A stretch of 64,000 nucleotides of DNA from Gemmatimonadales bacterium (GTDB taxonomy: Bacteria; Gemmatimonadota; Gemmatimonadetes; Gemmatimonadales; JACORV01). Each line of letters opens with the position of its first letter. Position 1 is the stretch's first letter. Of this stretch, positions 26,123 to 38,339 are shown one piece after another. The stretch is from contig DATJUT010000077.1 in assembly GCA_035502185.1 (NCBI GenBank), forward strand, positions 1 to 64,000, in the 5' to 3' direction. Made by a program: the position numbers and the translations under genes. Below the pieces are notes generated by a model. That model was not told the origin of the DNA and searched no databases. It saw only the letters and a program-made list of their open reading frames with translations.

Positions 26123-27727
26123 GTGGCGCCACCCGATTACCGCGAACTCGTCAGCTCCTACCTGGATCTGCGGTGGCAGCTCGATCCCGTCGCCGCGAGC
26201 CAGGCGGGGGTGAGCGGCCAGGACGGCCGGCTCGGCACCTACACCAAGCCCCAGGTCAAGCTGGCCCTCGCCGCGCTCAAGGCCATGGCGTCGGCGTTCG
26301 AGTACGGCGAGACCTCGTCGCTCGACGAGGAAGTGGACCAGACCGCGGTCCTCAACGACCTGCGCATGTCGATCGCCCGCTTCGAGCGGGAGAAGCCGCA
26401 CGAGCTGAACCCCGAGTTTCACCTGTCCCACCTGTTCGACGGCCTGTTTTCGCTGCTGCTGCGCCGCGACCGCACCCCTGAGGAGCGGGGGCGGGCCCTG
26501 GTCGCGAGGCTGGAAGACGCGCCGCGGTTTCTCCGCGACGCGCGCGCGACTCTCGGCCGGCCGGCGAAGGTGTTCACGGAGACCGCCCTCGCCGTCGCAG
26601 CCGGCGGGCGCGCCCTGTTCGAGGACGCCATCCCGGAGTTCGTGGCCCAATGCCCGCCGGCGACCCGGGAGGCGGCTCGGGAGGCGCTCGGCGCCGCGCG
26701 ACAGGAGATGGAGGAGTTCGTCGCGTTCCTCGGCGGCGAGCTGGCCGATCGCTCCGACGCCGAGTTCGCGATCGGACGGGCGCAATTCGATTTCCGGCTC
26801 CACTACGGGCACGCGCTGCGCGAGACGGCGCCCGAGCTGCTGCGCTTCGGAGAGGCGCTGATCCGGGAGGCCGAGAGCGACCTGGAGCGGCGCGCGGAAC
26901 GGCTGGCACCGGGCGTGCCGTGGCGTGCCCTGGTCGAGCGGCTGCGGCGGGACCATCCGGCCCGCACGGGCCTCGTGGCGGGGTACGCAGGGGCGATGGA
27001 GCGCTCGCGACGCTTCGTGGCGGAGCGGGGGCTGGCCAGCGTCCCGGAGGGGCCGCTCGAGGTGGTCGCCACGCCGTCCTTCATGGAGCCGCTGATCCCG
27101 TTCGCGGCGTACGACCCGCCGGGCGCGTTCTCGGACGATCGCACCGGCTGGTTCTACGTCTCCGTGCCGGGAGAGTCGCGGCTCGGGGAGCACAGCGTGC
27201 ACGAGCTGGCCCTCACCGCGCTGCACGAGGGCTACCCGGGCCACCACCTGCAGCACCTGGTCGCGCAGGCGCACGCGTCTCCCGTGCGGCGCGTGGTGTG
27301 GACGCCGCTCACCGTCGAGGGATGGGCGCTCTACTGCGAGGAGATGATGGGCGAGGAGGGGTTCTTCGCGAGCGCCGAGGAAGCCTTCTTCCAGCGGCTG
27401 CACCTGCTGTGGCGGGCGGTGCGCGTCGTGCTGGACGTGCGGCTGCACACCGCGGGCATGACGGTGGAGCAGGCGATCGCGAGCCTCGTCGAGACGCTCG
27501 GTCTCGCGCGCGAGAGCGCGGAGGCGGAGGTCCGGCGGTACTGCGCGAACCCGACGGGTCCGCTCTGCTACGCCGTCGGACGCCGCGAGCTGCTGCGGCT
27601 GCGCGAGGACTGGCGACGGCGCACCGGGCCCGAGGCGCCGCTGCGGCGATTTCACGACGAGGTGCTGTCGTACGGCGGCTTGCCCGTATCGCTGATGCGG
27701 TGGGGAATGGGACTCGGTGAAGCGTGA
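26123..27727 (+). CDS. DUF885 family protein, putative zinc peptidase
   Basis: 534 residues, GTG start without a Shine-Dalgarno sequence. The family motif HELALTALHEGYPGHHLQHL contains HExxxxH-type zinc ligands, and the later EGWALYCEEMMGE supplies the third ligand; both are hallmarks of DUF885. The N-terminal half is helical with the family ELNPEFHLSHLFDGLFSLL segment. No clear signal peptide, unlike many homologues that are lipoproteins. Function in this family is poorly known; peptidase activity is inferred from the motif. Standalone gene. Confidence 0.85.
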   Translation: MAPPDYRELVSSYLDLRWQLDPVAASQAGVSGQDGRLGTYTKPQVKLALAALKAMASAFEYGETSSLDEEVDQTAVLNDLRMSIARFEREKPHELNPEFHLSHLFDGLFSLLLRRDRTPEERGRALVARLEDAPRFLRDARATLGRPAKVFTETALAVAAGGRALFEDAIPEFVAQCPPATREAAREALGAARQEMEEFVAFLGGELADRSDAEFAIGRAQFDFRLHYGHALRETAPELLRFGEALIREAESDLERRAERLAPGVPWRALVERLRRDHPARTGLVAGYAGAMERSRRFVAERGLASVPEGPLEVVATPSFMEPLIPFAAYDPPGAFSDDRTGWFYVSVPGESRLGEHSVHELALTALHEGYPGHHLQHLVAQAHASPVRRVVWTPLTVEGWALYCEEMMGEEGFFASAEEAFFQRLHLLWRAVRVVLDVRLHTAGMTVEQAIASLVETLGLARESAEAEVRRYCANPTGPLCYAVGRRELLRLREDWRRRTGPEAPLRRFHDEVLSYGGLPVSLMRWGMGLGEA

Positions 27728-27786
27728 GGGGTGAGAGGTGATGGGTGAGAGGCTCGGGAGCGAGGCGGCCCCAGCCGTCCCGCCGC

Positions 27787-28051
27787 TCAGCAGCACCGTG
27801 TCGCGCCGCCTCCGAAGCGCCGGGTGACGAACTCGGCGTAGTGCTCGCGCGGAGTGAGCGGCGGCGTGCCTGGATGGCTCGCCGCGTGATGGTCGAGGTA
27901 GCGCTGGTAGTCGGGCGCCCCCACGATCTGCCGCACGACGCCGAGCAATCCGCGCAGCGCCCCCCGCACCCCGCCCGCGTCCTGCGCGTCGGCGCGGCCC
28001 GGCATCGCCGGCTCCGCCGCCCCGGGTGACGCGGAGAACCCGCTGCGCGGC

Positions 28052-28068
<17 letters not shown>
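27787..28068 (-). CDS. ybdD: YbdD/YjiX family small protein (CstA partner)
   Basis: 93 residues from 28068, or 90 from the GTG at 28057-28059. The core VRQIVGAPDYQRYLDHHAASHPG and the Cys-Cys C-terminus FGGGATRCC are diagnostic of YbdD/YjiX, a small protein almost always encoded after cstA-type peptide/pyruvate transporters and needed for their activity. Here it overlaps the end of cstA by up to 17 bases. An N-terminal extension of about 25 residues is unlike E. coli YbdD and may mean a later start. Confidence 0.85.
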
Positions 28069-30088
<2,020 letters not shown>

Positions 30089-30098
30089 GTTGAGGGCT

Positions 30099-30128
30099 AG
30101 CATAGCCTTGGCACGGCGCACCAGTCAA
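30099..30128 (-). promoter_or_regulatory. cstA promoter
   Basis: Minus strand TTGACT (30123-30128), 18 bases, TATGCT (30099-30104); ten bases to the ATG at 30088, so a leader of a few bases at most. It lies back-to-back with the SDR promoter. Confidence 0.55.
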
Positions 30129-30138
30129 TGCGAATACC

Positions 30139-30167
30139 TTGCCACTGCCCGGAGCCACGGATATGTT
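30139..30167 (+). promoter_or_regulatory. SDR gene promoter, leaderless arrangement
   Basis: TTGCCA (30139-30144), 17 bases, TATGTT (30162-30167), six bases, GTG at 30174. Confidence 0.55.
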
Positions 30168-30173
30168 CGCGCC

Positions 30174-31019
30174 GTGCCCAAGCCGCAGTCGGACGCCGTG
30201 ACCGCGCTCCTCGAGGAGGTTGCGCACCAGGAGCAGCCGCTGCCCGTGGGCGGCAAGGCGGACCTCAAGGGCAAGGGCTCGATCGTCACCGGGGCCGCCA
30301 CCGGCATCGGCCGCGCGACGGCGCTGGAGTTCGCGCGCCGCGGCTGCGGCGTCGCCTTCAACTACGTCGAGCTGCCGGGTCGCGACGTCGCCGTCCAGGC
30401 GGCGATGACCGAGGCCGTCCTGAAGAGCCTCAACGTGCCGGTGTTCTGCGACCGCTGCGACGTGCGCAAGAAGGACGAGGTCGACCGCTTCGTCCAGGCC
30501 GCGCACAACGCCCTCGGCGGCGTCCATCACCTCGTCAACAACGCCGGCATCTCCCGCGACTCCGCCCTGTGGCGGATGGACGACACCGCCTGGCAGGACG
30601 TCGTGGAGACGAACCTCACCGGCGCGTTCCACATGATCCGCTCGGTCGCGCCGATCTTCCGCTCGCAGCACTACGGCAAGATCGTCAACGTCGCGTCGGT
30701 ACAGGCCATGAAGGCCGGGTTCGGCATCGCCAACTACGCGGCCTCCAAGGCCGGCCTCATCGGCCTCACCCACGCGGCGGCCGTCGAGCTCGGCCCCGCC
30801 AACGTGAACGTCAACGCGGTGGCCCCCGGCTTCGTGAAGACCGAGCTGACGCAGCACCTTTCGGAGGAGCTGGTGGCGCGCGCCCGCGGCAGCACGCCGC
30901 TCGGGCGCCTCGCCGAGCCGGACGACGTGGCGCAGGTCATCGTCTTCCTCTGCACCGACGCCGCCCGCCACATCACCGGCGAGGTCATTCGCGTGGACGG
31001 AGGCCAGACCCTCGGTTAG
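30174..31019 (+). CDS. Short-chain dehydrogenase/reductase, FabG-like
   Basis: 281 residues, GTG start. NAD(P)-binding TGAATGIGRATALEFARRG, NNAG motif LVNNAGISRDS, catalytic Ser in NVASVQAMKAG and the Tyr/Lys pair in NYAASKAGLIGLTHA; C-terminal ITGEVIRVDGGQTLG is typical of 3-oxoacyl-ACP reductases. About 35 residues precede the Rossmann fold, longer than FabG (about 245). No acp or fabD/F lies beside it, so it may serve polyhydroxyalkanoate or another pathway. Divergent from cstA. Confidence 0.85.
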   Translation: MPKPQSDAVTALLEEVAHQEQPLPVGGKADLKGKGSIVTGAATGIGRATALEFARRGCGVAFNYVELPGRDVAVQAAMTEAVLKSLNVPVFCDRCDVRKKDEVDRFVQAAHNALGGVHHLVNNAGISRDSALWRMDDTAWQDVVETNLTGAFHMIRSVAPIFRSQHYGKIVNVASVQAMKAGFGIANYAASKAGLIGLTHAAAVELGPANVNVNAVAPGFVKTELTQHLSEELVARARGSTPLGRLAEPDDVAQVIVFLCTDAARHITGEVIRVDGGQTLG

Positions 31020-31061
31020 CTTTCCGGCCGACGGTCCGGGACAAATCCCATCGGCGGAATC

Positions 31062-31718
31062 ATGTCGCATAAGTATCGTTACGCCATCGCGATAGTGATA
31101 CCATTTCTCGCGGCGAGTTGCGGGCGGTCTCAGCGCCCCACGACGCCCGAAGACCCGTTCCAGGCCATAGGCATCGCCCCATTGCCCGTTGGTGCCCTGG
31201 TGGGCTCCAGCGTGCTCCTGCTGCCGGTCGGCGCGATGGTGCTGAGCGACTCGGCCGCGGCGGATGCGGACCTGGTGGCCCGCCGGTTCGCGCTCGCCTC
31301 AGTCGCGGGAGCGAGTCTCGACAGCGCCTTCAGACGGGGGGCCCCCGGGGTCGCATGGCTGGGCCTGGCGGAGCAGCGCCGGGCGCTGCGCCTGGCGCCG
31401 GCGATGGGGATCGACCCCGCGCGCCTGGAGACGGACTACCTGTTGAATCCGCGGGTCGAGTCGCTGGCCGACCCGCTGTGGGGCCAGCTGCGGACGCTGA
31501 TCGCGCTGATGAGCGCGCAGATGGCCGTGGCGCCGGCCGGCGTCAGGCTGGACCGGCGCGCGGAGACGTACGTGGCCGAGTACGTGCTCGTGCTGGTGGA
31601 CGTGCGCCAGGGGAAGGTGCTGGGGCGGGGCCGCATGGTCGGGGCGCCGGCCGCGACGCCCGAGGCCGCGCTCGCGAACGGCGCCGCCGCGACGGTACCG
31701 CCTCCCGCCATCCGCTGA
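31062..31718 (+). CDS. Putative lipoprotein of unknown function
   Basis: 218 residues. Signal peptide with lipobox LAASC (Cys20) after [11 protein letters not shown]. The mature protein is mixed alpha/beta with [19 protein letters not shown], and a C-terminal [20 protein letters not shown] strand pair like domains found in outer-membrane assembly lipoproteins. The family is not recognised. Eleven bases precede the miniature dehydrogenase gene. Confidence 0.6.
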   Translation: MSHKYRYAIAIVIPFLAASCGRSQRPTTPEDPFQAIGIAPLPVGALVGSSVLLLPVGAMVLSDSAAADADLVARRFALASVAGASLDSAFRRGAPGVAWLGLAEQRRALRLAPAMGIDPARLETDYLLNPRVESLADPLWGQLRTLIALMSAQMAVAPAGVRLDRRAETYVAEYVLVLVDVRQGKVLGRGRMVGAPAATPEAALANGAAATVPPPAIR

Positions 31719-31728
31719 GGGCGGAGCG

Positions 31729-32187
31729 ATGGCGCATCGCGTCACGCCGATCCCGGGCGACGGCATCGGCCCGGAGATGATTGCGGCGACGCTCCACGTG
31801 CTGGAGGCGACGGGGAGCGCGTTCGCGTGGGACCAGCAGGTCGCGGGCGCCGAGTCGATCGAGCGGCCCGGCGCGCCGCTGCCGGATCCGGCGGTCGAGT
31901 CCATCCGCTCGACCGGCGTCGCGCTGAAGGGCCCGCTCGCCACCGTCACGACGAACATGTTCGGCGACATCCCCTCGGACGAGATGGCGGGCCTGGTGGG
32001 CGGGCTGGGCCTCGCGCCCGGCGCGAACATCGGGCCGAAGGCGGCCATCTTCGAGGCCGGACACGGCACGGCGCCGGACATCGCCGGCCGCGGCCTTCGG
32101 GACGACGAGGTCAGGACGCACGACCTGGGTGGCGATGCGACGACGAGCGGGTTCGCGGAGCACTTGGCGAAGCTGGTGCGAGCGTGA
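31729..32187 (+). CDS. Miniature isocitrate/isopropylmalate dehydrogenase-like protein with two internal deletions
   Basis: 152 residues; full enzymes have about 335 or more. Residues 1-71 match the N-terminal NAD-domain start ([20 protein letters not shown], then [11 protein letters not shown]). At about residue 72 (near base 31942) the sequence jumps directly to [20 protein letters not shown] and [20 protein letters not shown], leaving out about 150 residues. At about residue 122 it jumps again from PDIAGRG to [16 protein letters not shown], missing about 35. Both joins keep frame. The substrate Arg cluster and the catalytic Tyr and Lys lie in the missing part, while the metal-binding Asp residues (D80, D84) remain. 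It cannot be a normal dehydrogenase: a decaying gene, an evolved small protein, or an assembly artefact. Overlaps the next gene by GTGA. Confidence 0.7.
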   Translation: MAHRVTPIPGDGIGPEMIAATLHVLEATGSAFAWDQQVAGAESIERPGAPLPDPAVESIRSTGVALKGPLATVTTNMFGDIPSDEMAGLVGGLGLAPGANIGPKAAIFEAGHGTAPDIAGRGLRDDEVRTHDLGGDATTSGFAEHLAKLVRA

Positions 32188-33647
32188 CCGAGAGAATGGA
32201 GCGGACCGTGAGGACAGAGCGCAGGGAAGTGGCGAGACGCGCAGTTGGGCAGTGGCTGGGAGACGTGAGCGGCGAGGCGTGGAGACTGGCTGGAACGTTC
32301 GCCGTCGCTGCCGCCCTGTCCGCCGGAACGCTCCGCGCCCAGGAGACGAGCCTCACGATCTACCAGAGCGGCCGCGCGCTGGTCCGCCGCTCGTTCCCGG
32401 TGGCAGTCCCGCGGGGTGCGAGCACGCTGAGCGTGGACCTGGGCACCCGCAACGTGGACCCGGGCACGCTGGTCACCCTGGACGACGGCGTCGAGATCCG
32501 TGGGGTCACGGTGGTCGCGGCCACGGGCCCCGAGGCGTCGCTGCGGCGGGCCGTCGGCCGCGACATCGCCTTCATGGTGATGGGCGGCGACTCGGCGGTG
32601 CGGTTCATTCGCGGCACCCTGCTCTCGCTCGACCCGCAGACGGTGCGCACCGCGGGCGGCGTGATCTACGGCTTCCCCGGCACGCCGGCGTTCCCGGACT
32701 CCCTGGTGGAGCTGGCTCCCTCCCGCCTGGCGGTCACGGTGGACGCCGCGCGCGCGCGGCCGTCGCTGCGGCTCGCCTACCAGGCGGACGGCCTGCAGTG
32801 GCGGGCATCGTACACGCTCGTGGTGCCGCGCAACCTGCGCGCGTCCGGCGCGATGGCCGGCCTCGCGACGATCGATGACCCGGGTGGACTCTCGTTCAGC
32901 GGCGCCGAAGTCCAGTTGCTGGCGGGGGACGTGCGGCGCGCGCCATCGGCGGCGCCGCGTCCGATGATGGCCCGCGCCGCCATCGCGGGGAATGCGCTCG
33001 AGGAGGCCTCGGTCACGTCCGAGGAGTCGGTCGGCGAGACCCACGTCTACACGCTCCCCGGTACCGTGGACCTCGTTCCGGGCGAGTCGAAGAGCGTCGC
33101 CTTGTTCGCGCAGGCCGCGGTGCAGGTGGAGCCGGAGTACGTGCTGCGCCACGCGTCCTACGTCTTCCAGTCCCAGCAGAGCCAGCCGGAGCAGGACCTC
33201 CACGCGGAGACCGGCTACCTGGTGCGGCGCGCGAAGGGCACGCCGTTCGGCGACACGCCGCTGCCGGCGGGCGCCGTGCGCGTGCTCACGCCCGATTCCG
33301 GCGGCCGCCTCCAGCTGGTGGGGGAGCCGCAGGTCCAGCACACGCCGGCGGGGCGCGAGCTGCACCTCGTGACGGGAACCGCGTTCGACATCACGGCGCA
33401 GCGGGTGCAGACCACGTTCGCGATGGACGGGAGGCGTGCGTCGATCTCGTCGTACCGGGTCACCATCCAGAACGCGAAGAGCGACACGGTGACGGTGCAG
33501 GTGCTGGACGAGTTTCCGGGCCAGTTCGAGGTGCTGTCGAGCAGCGTGCCGGCCGAGCGCCTCAGCTCTTCCAGCGTGCGTTTCGCCGTGCGGGTGCCCC
33601 CGGGGGGTGAGGCGACGCTCGACTACCGGGTGCGCGCCCGCTGGTGA
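32184..33647 (+). CDS. DUF4139 domain secreted protein
   Basis: 487 residues from the GTG at 32184; the export signal ([17 protein letters not shown]) begins about 30 residues later, so the GTG at about 32265 is an alternative start. The mature N-terminus [20 protein letters not shown], the middle [17 protein letters not shown] and [19 protein letters not shown], and the C-terminal [19 protein letters not shown] followed by a Gly-Glu-Ala-Thr beta strand are typical of DUF4139, a family of beta-rich envelope proteins of unknown role. Overlaps its neighbours on both sides (GTGA), in a five-gene coupled chain. Confidence 0.75.
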   Translation: MTERMERTVRTERREVARRAVGQWLGDVSGEAWRLAGTFAVAAALSAGTLRAQETSLTIYQSGRALVRRSFPVAVPRGASTLSVDLGTRNVDPGTLVTLDDGVEIRGVTVVAATGPEASLRRAVGRDIAFMVMGGDSAVRFIRGTLLSLDPQTVRTAGGVIYGFPGTPAFPDSLVELAPSRLAVTVDAARARPSLRLAYQADGLQWRASYTLVVPRNLRASGAMAGLATIDDPGGLSFSGAEVQLLAGDVRRAPSAAPRPMMARAAIAGNALEEASVTSEESVGETHVYTLPGTVDLVPGESKSVALFAQAAVQVEPEYVLRHASYVFQSQQSQPEQDLHAETGYLVRRAKGTPFGDTPLPAGAVRVLTPDSGGRLQLVGEPQVQHTPAGRELHLVTGTAFDITAQRVQTTFAMDGRRASISSYRVTIQNAKSDTVTVQVLDEFPGQFEVLSSSVPAERLSSSSVRFAVRVPPGGEATLDYRVRARW

Positions 33648-34465
33648 GCACGCTCGTCCACCTCTCGGACCTGCATTTCGGCGGCCTGGCCGACATCCGC
33701 GCCGTCGAGGCGGTCGAGGAGGTGCTGCCGTCGCTGGCGCCTGCCGCGATCGTCATCTCGGGTGATTTCGCCCAGCGGGCGCGCGCCGGCGAGCTCCAGC
33801 GCGGCCGGGCCTTCCTGCGTTCGGTGGCGAAGCTGGCGCCCGTGCACGCCGTGGCGGGCAATCACGACGTGCAGTGGTGGCGGGAGCCGTTCGGGGTCCC
33901 GCTGCTGGGCCGGGCGCGGCTCGCCAAGTTCGAGCGCTACCTCGGCGGCGATCTCGCGCCGACGCTGAGCGTGGACGGGCTCGTGATCTGCGGCGCGGCG
34001 TCCGCCCACGGGCTCGCCCTCGGCTCGATGACCTGGAACCCGCGCGACCTCACGGTGAAGGGCCACCTGCCGCGGGCGGAGCTGGCGCGCGCCGCAGAAG
34101 CGTTCGGGCGCGCCGGCGCGGCGCTCAAGGTGCTGGTGGTGCACCACAACGTGCTCAAGGGGCACATCTCGGACCGGTGGGGATTGGCGCGGCCGCAGGC
34201 CGCCCTGCGGGCCATCGTGGCGACCGGCGCCGACGTGGTGTGCTGCGGGCACGACCACGAGGAGGGCATCGGCACCATCGAGCGCGACGGCAGGCAGGTG
34301 GTGGTCTCGACGGCCGGCACGCTCTCGACCCGCGGCCGCAACCACCGGCCGCCGAGCTTCAACGTCCTGCGGGTCGCGCCGAAGGGCATTCGCGTGGAGA
34401 TTCATGCCTTCGACCGGGCGTCCGGCACGTTCACGCTGACCGAGGGGCGGGACTTTGCTCGATAG
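33644..34465 (+). CDS. Calcineurin-like metallophosphoesterase
   Basis: 273 residues, GTG start. The five family blocks are all present: HLSDLHFGGLAD, ISGDFAQRA, AVAGNHDVQWW, VVHHNVLKGH and CCGHDHEEGIG, which together bind two metal ions. Closest in style to the Icc/CpdA cyclic-nucleotide or general phosphodiesterases; substrate not determinable. No signal peptide. The last 11 bases overlap the start of the SprT-like gene. Confidence 0.88.
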   Translation: MSTLVHLSDLHFGGLADIRAVEAVEEVLPSLAPAAIVISGDFAQRARAGELQRGRAFLRSVAKLAPVHAVAGNHDVQWWREPFGVPLLGRARLAKFERYLGGDLAPTLSVDGLVICGAASAHGLALGSMTWNPRDLTVKGHLPRAELARAAEAFGRAGAALKVLVVHHNVLKGHISDRWGLARPQAALRAIVATGADVVCCGHDHEEGIGTIERDGRQVVVSTAGTLSTRGRNHRPPSFNVLRVAPKGIRVEIHAFDRASGTFTLTEGRDFAR

Positions 34466-35216
34466 GATGCTGCCGCGCTGGCTGCGGCCGGTCGACCACC
34501 ACGCGGAACCCCACGCCGCCCCGCGGTTCAAGGTGTCCGAGGAGGCGCTGCTGGCCCGGCGGCTGGAGCTGATGGGCCTGCGCGGGTTGAAGGGCATCCG
34601 CGTCACCGACAACCGCACCGTGATGGTGAGCCTGTCGTCCAGGGGCGTGCTACGGATTCACCGGGGCTACGCGCTCGCGCCGGACCGGGTGCTCAAGGCC
34701 GTGGTGCGGTTCGTGGCGCCGGGCACCTCGCGCGCGCTGAGGCGGGCGGCGGAGCACGAGATCCTCTCGTTCCGGCCCGAGGATCACGCCGCGGGCCCGC
34801 CGCGCCGCCAGCGCGCGGGCGACCGCCCGCGGCCGGGGGACGCCGAGAAGGCGCAGCGCCTCGCGCAGCTGTTCCGCACCCTCAACGAGCGGCATTTCGG
34901 CGGAACGCTGCCCGCGCTGCCGTTCCGCCTGTCGGGGCGGATGCACACCCGCCTCGGTCAGCTGTGCATCCGGCACGAGACGGGGCAGCCGTACGAGATC
35001 ACGATGAGCCGCCGCCACATCGACCGCCACGGCTGGGCGGAGGCCGCGCACACCCTGCTGCACGAAATGGTGCACCTGTGGCAGCACCAGCAGGGCCACG
35101 CCGTGGATCACGGCCGCACCTTCCGCCGCAAGGCGTCCGATGTCGGCGTCGTGGGGTCGGCGCGCCGCCACGTGCCCGCCGGGCGGCGCCGCGGCCGGCT
35201 CGCGCGGGTGGACTGA
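34455..35216 (+). CDS. SprT-like zinc metallopeptidase domain protein
   Basis: 253 residues from a TTG at 34455 that has GAGGGGCGGG upstream; ATG 34467 is the alternative. HEMVHLWQHQQGH at 203-215 with His219 in DHGRTFRRKA forms the SprT zinc site. An N-terminal domain of about 110 residues (LLARRLELMGLRGLKGIRVT) precedes it, and a linker of Arg/Pro residues follows. SprT/Spartan-type proteases cleave DNA-bound or other proteins in the cytoplasm; the C-terminus here is basic (RRGRLARVD), which may bind nucleic acid (inference). Confidence 0.75.
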   Translation: MLDRMLPRWLRPVDHHAEPHAAPRFKVSEEALLARRLELMGLRGLKGIRVTDNRTVMVSLSSRGVLRIHRGYALAPDRVLKAVVRFVAPGTSRALRRAAEHEILSFRPEDHAAGPPRRQRAGDRPRPGDAEKAQRLAQLFRTLNERHFGGTLPALPFRLSGRMHTRLGQLCIRHETGQPYEITMSRRHIDRHGWAEAAHTLLHEMVHLWQHQQGHAVDHGRTFRRKASDVGVVGSARRHVPAGRRRGRLARVD

Positions 35217-35236
35217 CCCCTCAAGCCGGGAAACCC

Positions 35237-36424
35237 ATGGCTCCACGATTCGAGGGCGTTGATTTCTACGACGTCGGCGCGCTGCTCTCCGAGGAGGAGC
35301 GCGCGGTCCAGGGCACCGTCCGGCAGTGGGTGGACGACCGCCTGATGCCGGTCATCAACCGGCACTACGTCGAGGGGACGTTTCCGCTCCAGCTGGTGCC
35401 GGAGATGGCGGAGCTGGGCTTCTTCGGCGCCAACCTGCCGGAAGAGTACGGGTGCGCCGGCCTCAACAACGTGGCCTACGGGCTGATCATGCAGGAGCTG
35501 GAGCGCGGCGACTCGGGCGTGCGCTCCTTCGCCTCGGTGCAGGGCGCGCTGGTGATGTACCCGATCCACGCCTTCGGCTCGGAGGAGCAGCGGAAGAAGT
35601 GGCTGCCGAAGATGGCGGCGGGCGAGGTGATCGGCTGCTTCGGCCTGACGGAGCCGGATTACGGGTCCAACCCCGGCGGGATGATCACGACCGCACGGGA
35701 GACGAAGGACGGCTGGGTCCTCAACGGCGCCAAGATGTGGATCACGAACGGCTCCACGGCCAAGGTGGCGATCGTGTGGGCCAAGACCGGGGCGCTCGAC
35801 GACGCGGGCAGCATCCGCGGCTTCATCGTGCCGACCGACACGCCCGGCTTCAGCGCCAGGGACCAGAAGGGCAAGCTGTCGCTGCGCGCGTCCGACACCT
35901 CCGAGCTGGTCCTGCAGGACGTGAAGGTCGGCAGGGATGCGCTGCTGCCGGGCTCCGGGGGGCTCAAGAGCCCGTTGAGCTGCCTCACGCAGGCACGCTA
36001 CGGCATCGCCTGGGGAGCCTTGGGCGCCGCGATGGGGTGCTACGACGAGGCGCTGCGCTACGCCAAGCAGCGGGTGATGTTCGGGAAGCCGATCGCCGCG
36101 TTCCAGCTCCAGCAGCAGCGGCTGGCCGAGATGCTGAGCGAGATCACCAAGGCGCAGCTGCTCGTCCTCCAGCTCGGCCGGCTCAAGGACCAGGGCAAGG
36201 CGACGCCGCAACGGGTCTCGCTGGCCAAGCGGAACAACGTGGACGCGGCGTGCGAGGTCGCGCGCGAGGCGCGCCGGCTGCTCGGAGCGAACGGGATCCT
36301 GGTCGAGTACACCGCCATGCGGCACCTGGCGAACCTGGAGAGCGTGTACACCTACGAGGGCACGCACGACATGCACACCCTGATCCTTGGGGAAGAGATC
36401 ACCGGGATCAGCGCGTTCGAGTGA
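35237..36424 (+). CDS. gcdH: Acyl-CoA dehydrogenase, glutaryl-CoA dehydrogenase type
   Basis: 395 residues. FAD/acyl-CoA binding ACFGLTEPDYGSNP-type segment (here IGCFGLTEPDYGSNPGGM), WVLNGAKMWITNGSTA, and catalytic base Glu374 in YTYEGTHDMHTLILGEEITG. Arg96 in GVRSFASVQGALVMYPI and the Tyr-Glu pair correspond to residues that bind and decarboxylate glutaryl-CoA in GCDH, so the substrate is probably glutaryl-CoA (lysine/tryptophan breakdown) rather than a simple fatty acyl-CoA. The oxidised product passes electrons to ETF, whose two genes follow directly. Confidence 0.85.
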   Translation: MAPRFEGVDFYDVGALLSEEERAVQGTVRQWVDDRLMPVINRHYVEGTFPLQLVPEMAELGFFGANLPEEYGCAGLNNVAYGLIMQELERGDSGVRSFASVQGALVMYPIHAFGSEEQRKKWLPKMAAGEVIGCFGLTEPDYGSNPGGMITTARETKDGWVLNGAKMWITNGSTAKVAIVWAKTGALDDAGSIRGFIVPTDTPGFSARDQKGKLSLRASDTSELVLQDVKVGRDALLPGSGGLKSPLSCLTQARYGIAWGALGAAMGCYDEALRYAKQRVMFGKPIAAFQLQQQRLAEMLSEITKAQLLVLQLGRLKDQGKATPQRVSLAKRNNVDAACEVAREARRLLGANGILVEYTAMRHLANLESVYTYEGTHDMHTLILGEEITGISAFE

Positions 36425-36515
36425 CCGACACGTCCGCGCGTCGGTCGGTGCGCGGGAAGGGCGCCCGCGTGCCCGGCGGGAACACGGGCGGCGGGACCAC
36501 TAGCGAGGGGATCGA

Positions 36516-37267
<752 letters not shown>

Positions 37268-37268
<1 letters not shown>

Positions 37269-38239
37269 TGGCCGACGTGCTCGCGGTGACCGAGCAGCGC
37301 GACGGCGCGCTGCGCAAGACCAGCCGGGAAGTGGTGTGGGCGGCGCGCCAGCTGGCGGACGCGATGGGCGGAACGGTGGACGCACTGGTGCTCGGCGCGC
37401 CGGGCGTGGATGCGGCGGGCGCGCAGCTCGGCGCGGTCGGCGCCGACCGGGTGCTGGTGGCCGAGGACGCCTCGTTCGCGAGGTACTCGCCGGACGGCTA
37501 CGCGGCGACCGTGGCGGCCGTGGCGAAGGGCGGCGGGTACGGCACCGTGCTGGTCGCCGCGACGGCGGCGGGGAAGGACCTGGCGCCCCGGATCGCTGCT
37601 CGGCTCGACGCGCCGCTCGCGAGCGACGTGACGGGCATCCGCATCGAGGGTGGCAAGGTCACGGCGACGCGGCCGGTGTACGCGGGCAGGGCGGTGCAGC
37701 AGCTCCGGCTCGACGCGCCCCTGGCCGTGGTCTCGGTGCGGCCCAACACGTTCGTGCCGGGGAGCGCGGCGAAGAGCGGCGCGGTGGGGAAGGTGGCCGC
37801 GTTCCCGGCCGCGCGGGTGGTGGTGCGCGAGGTGAAGGCGGCCGAGCAGGGGAGGCTCGACGTGGCGGAGGCGTCGGTGGTGGTCTCCGGAGGCCGGGGC
37901 CTCAAGGGTCCGGAGCACTTCGCGCTGATCGAGAACCTGGCGAAGGCCTTCGGTGCGGCCGTCGGCGCTTCGCGCGCGGTGGTGGACGCCGGCTGGCGGC
38001 CCCACGCCGAGCAGGTGGGCCAGACCGGCAAGACGGTGAGCCCGCAGCTCTACGTCGCGGTGGGCATCTCCGGCGCGATCCAGCACCTCGCGGGGATGCG
38101 GACGGCGAAGGTGATCGTGGCGATCAACAAGGACAAGGACGCGCCGATCTTCCAGGTGGCGGATTACGGGATCGTGGGCGACCTGTTCGAAATCGTGCCG
38201 CGGCTGACCGAGGAGGTCGCGAAGGCCAAGGCCGGCTGA
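37268..38239 (+). CDS. etfA: Electron transfer flavoprotein alpha subunit
   Basis: 323 residues. The C-terminal FAD domain is complete: [78 protein letters not shown] and [20 protein letters not shown]. Holds the FAD and hands electrons to ETF:quinone oxidoreductase, which is not in this window. Last gene of the acyl-CoA dehydrogenase-etfBA unit. Confidence 0.97.
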
Positions 38240-38339
38240 CCCTGCGGCGGGCTCGCTACCAGACGAAGGGAATCAGTGAGGACGCGCAGCACCAGCGTCG
38301 CGATCGGGACGAGGACCAGCAGGGCGCCCGCGTACGTTG

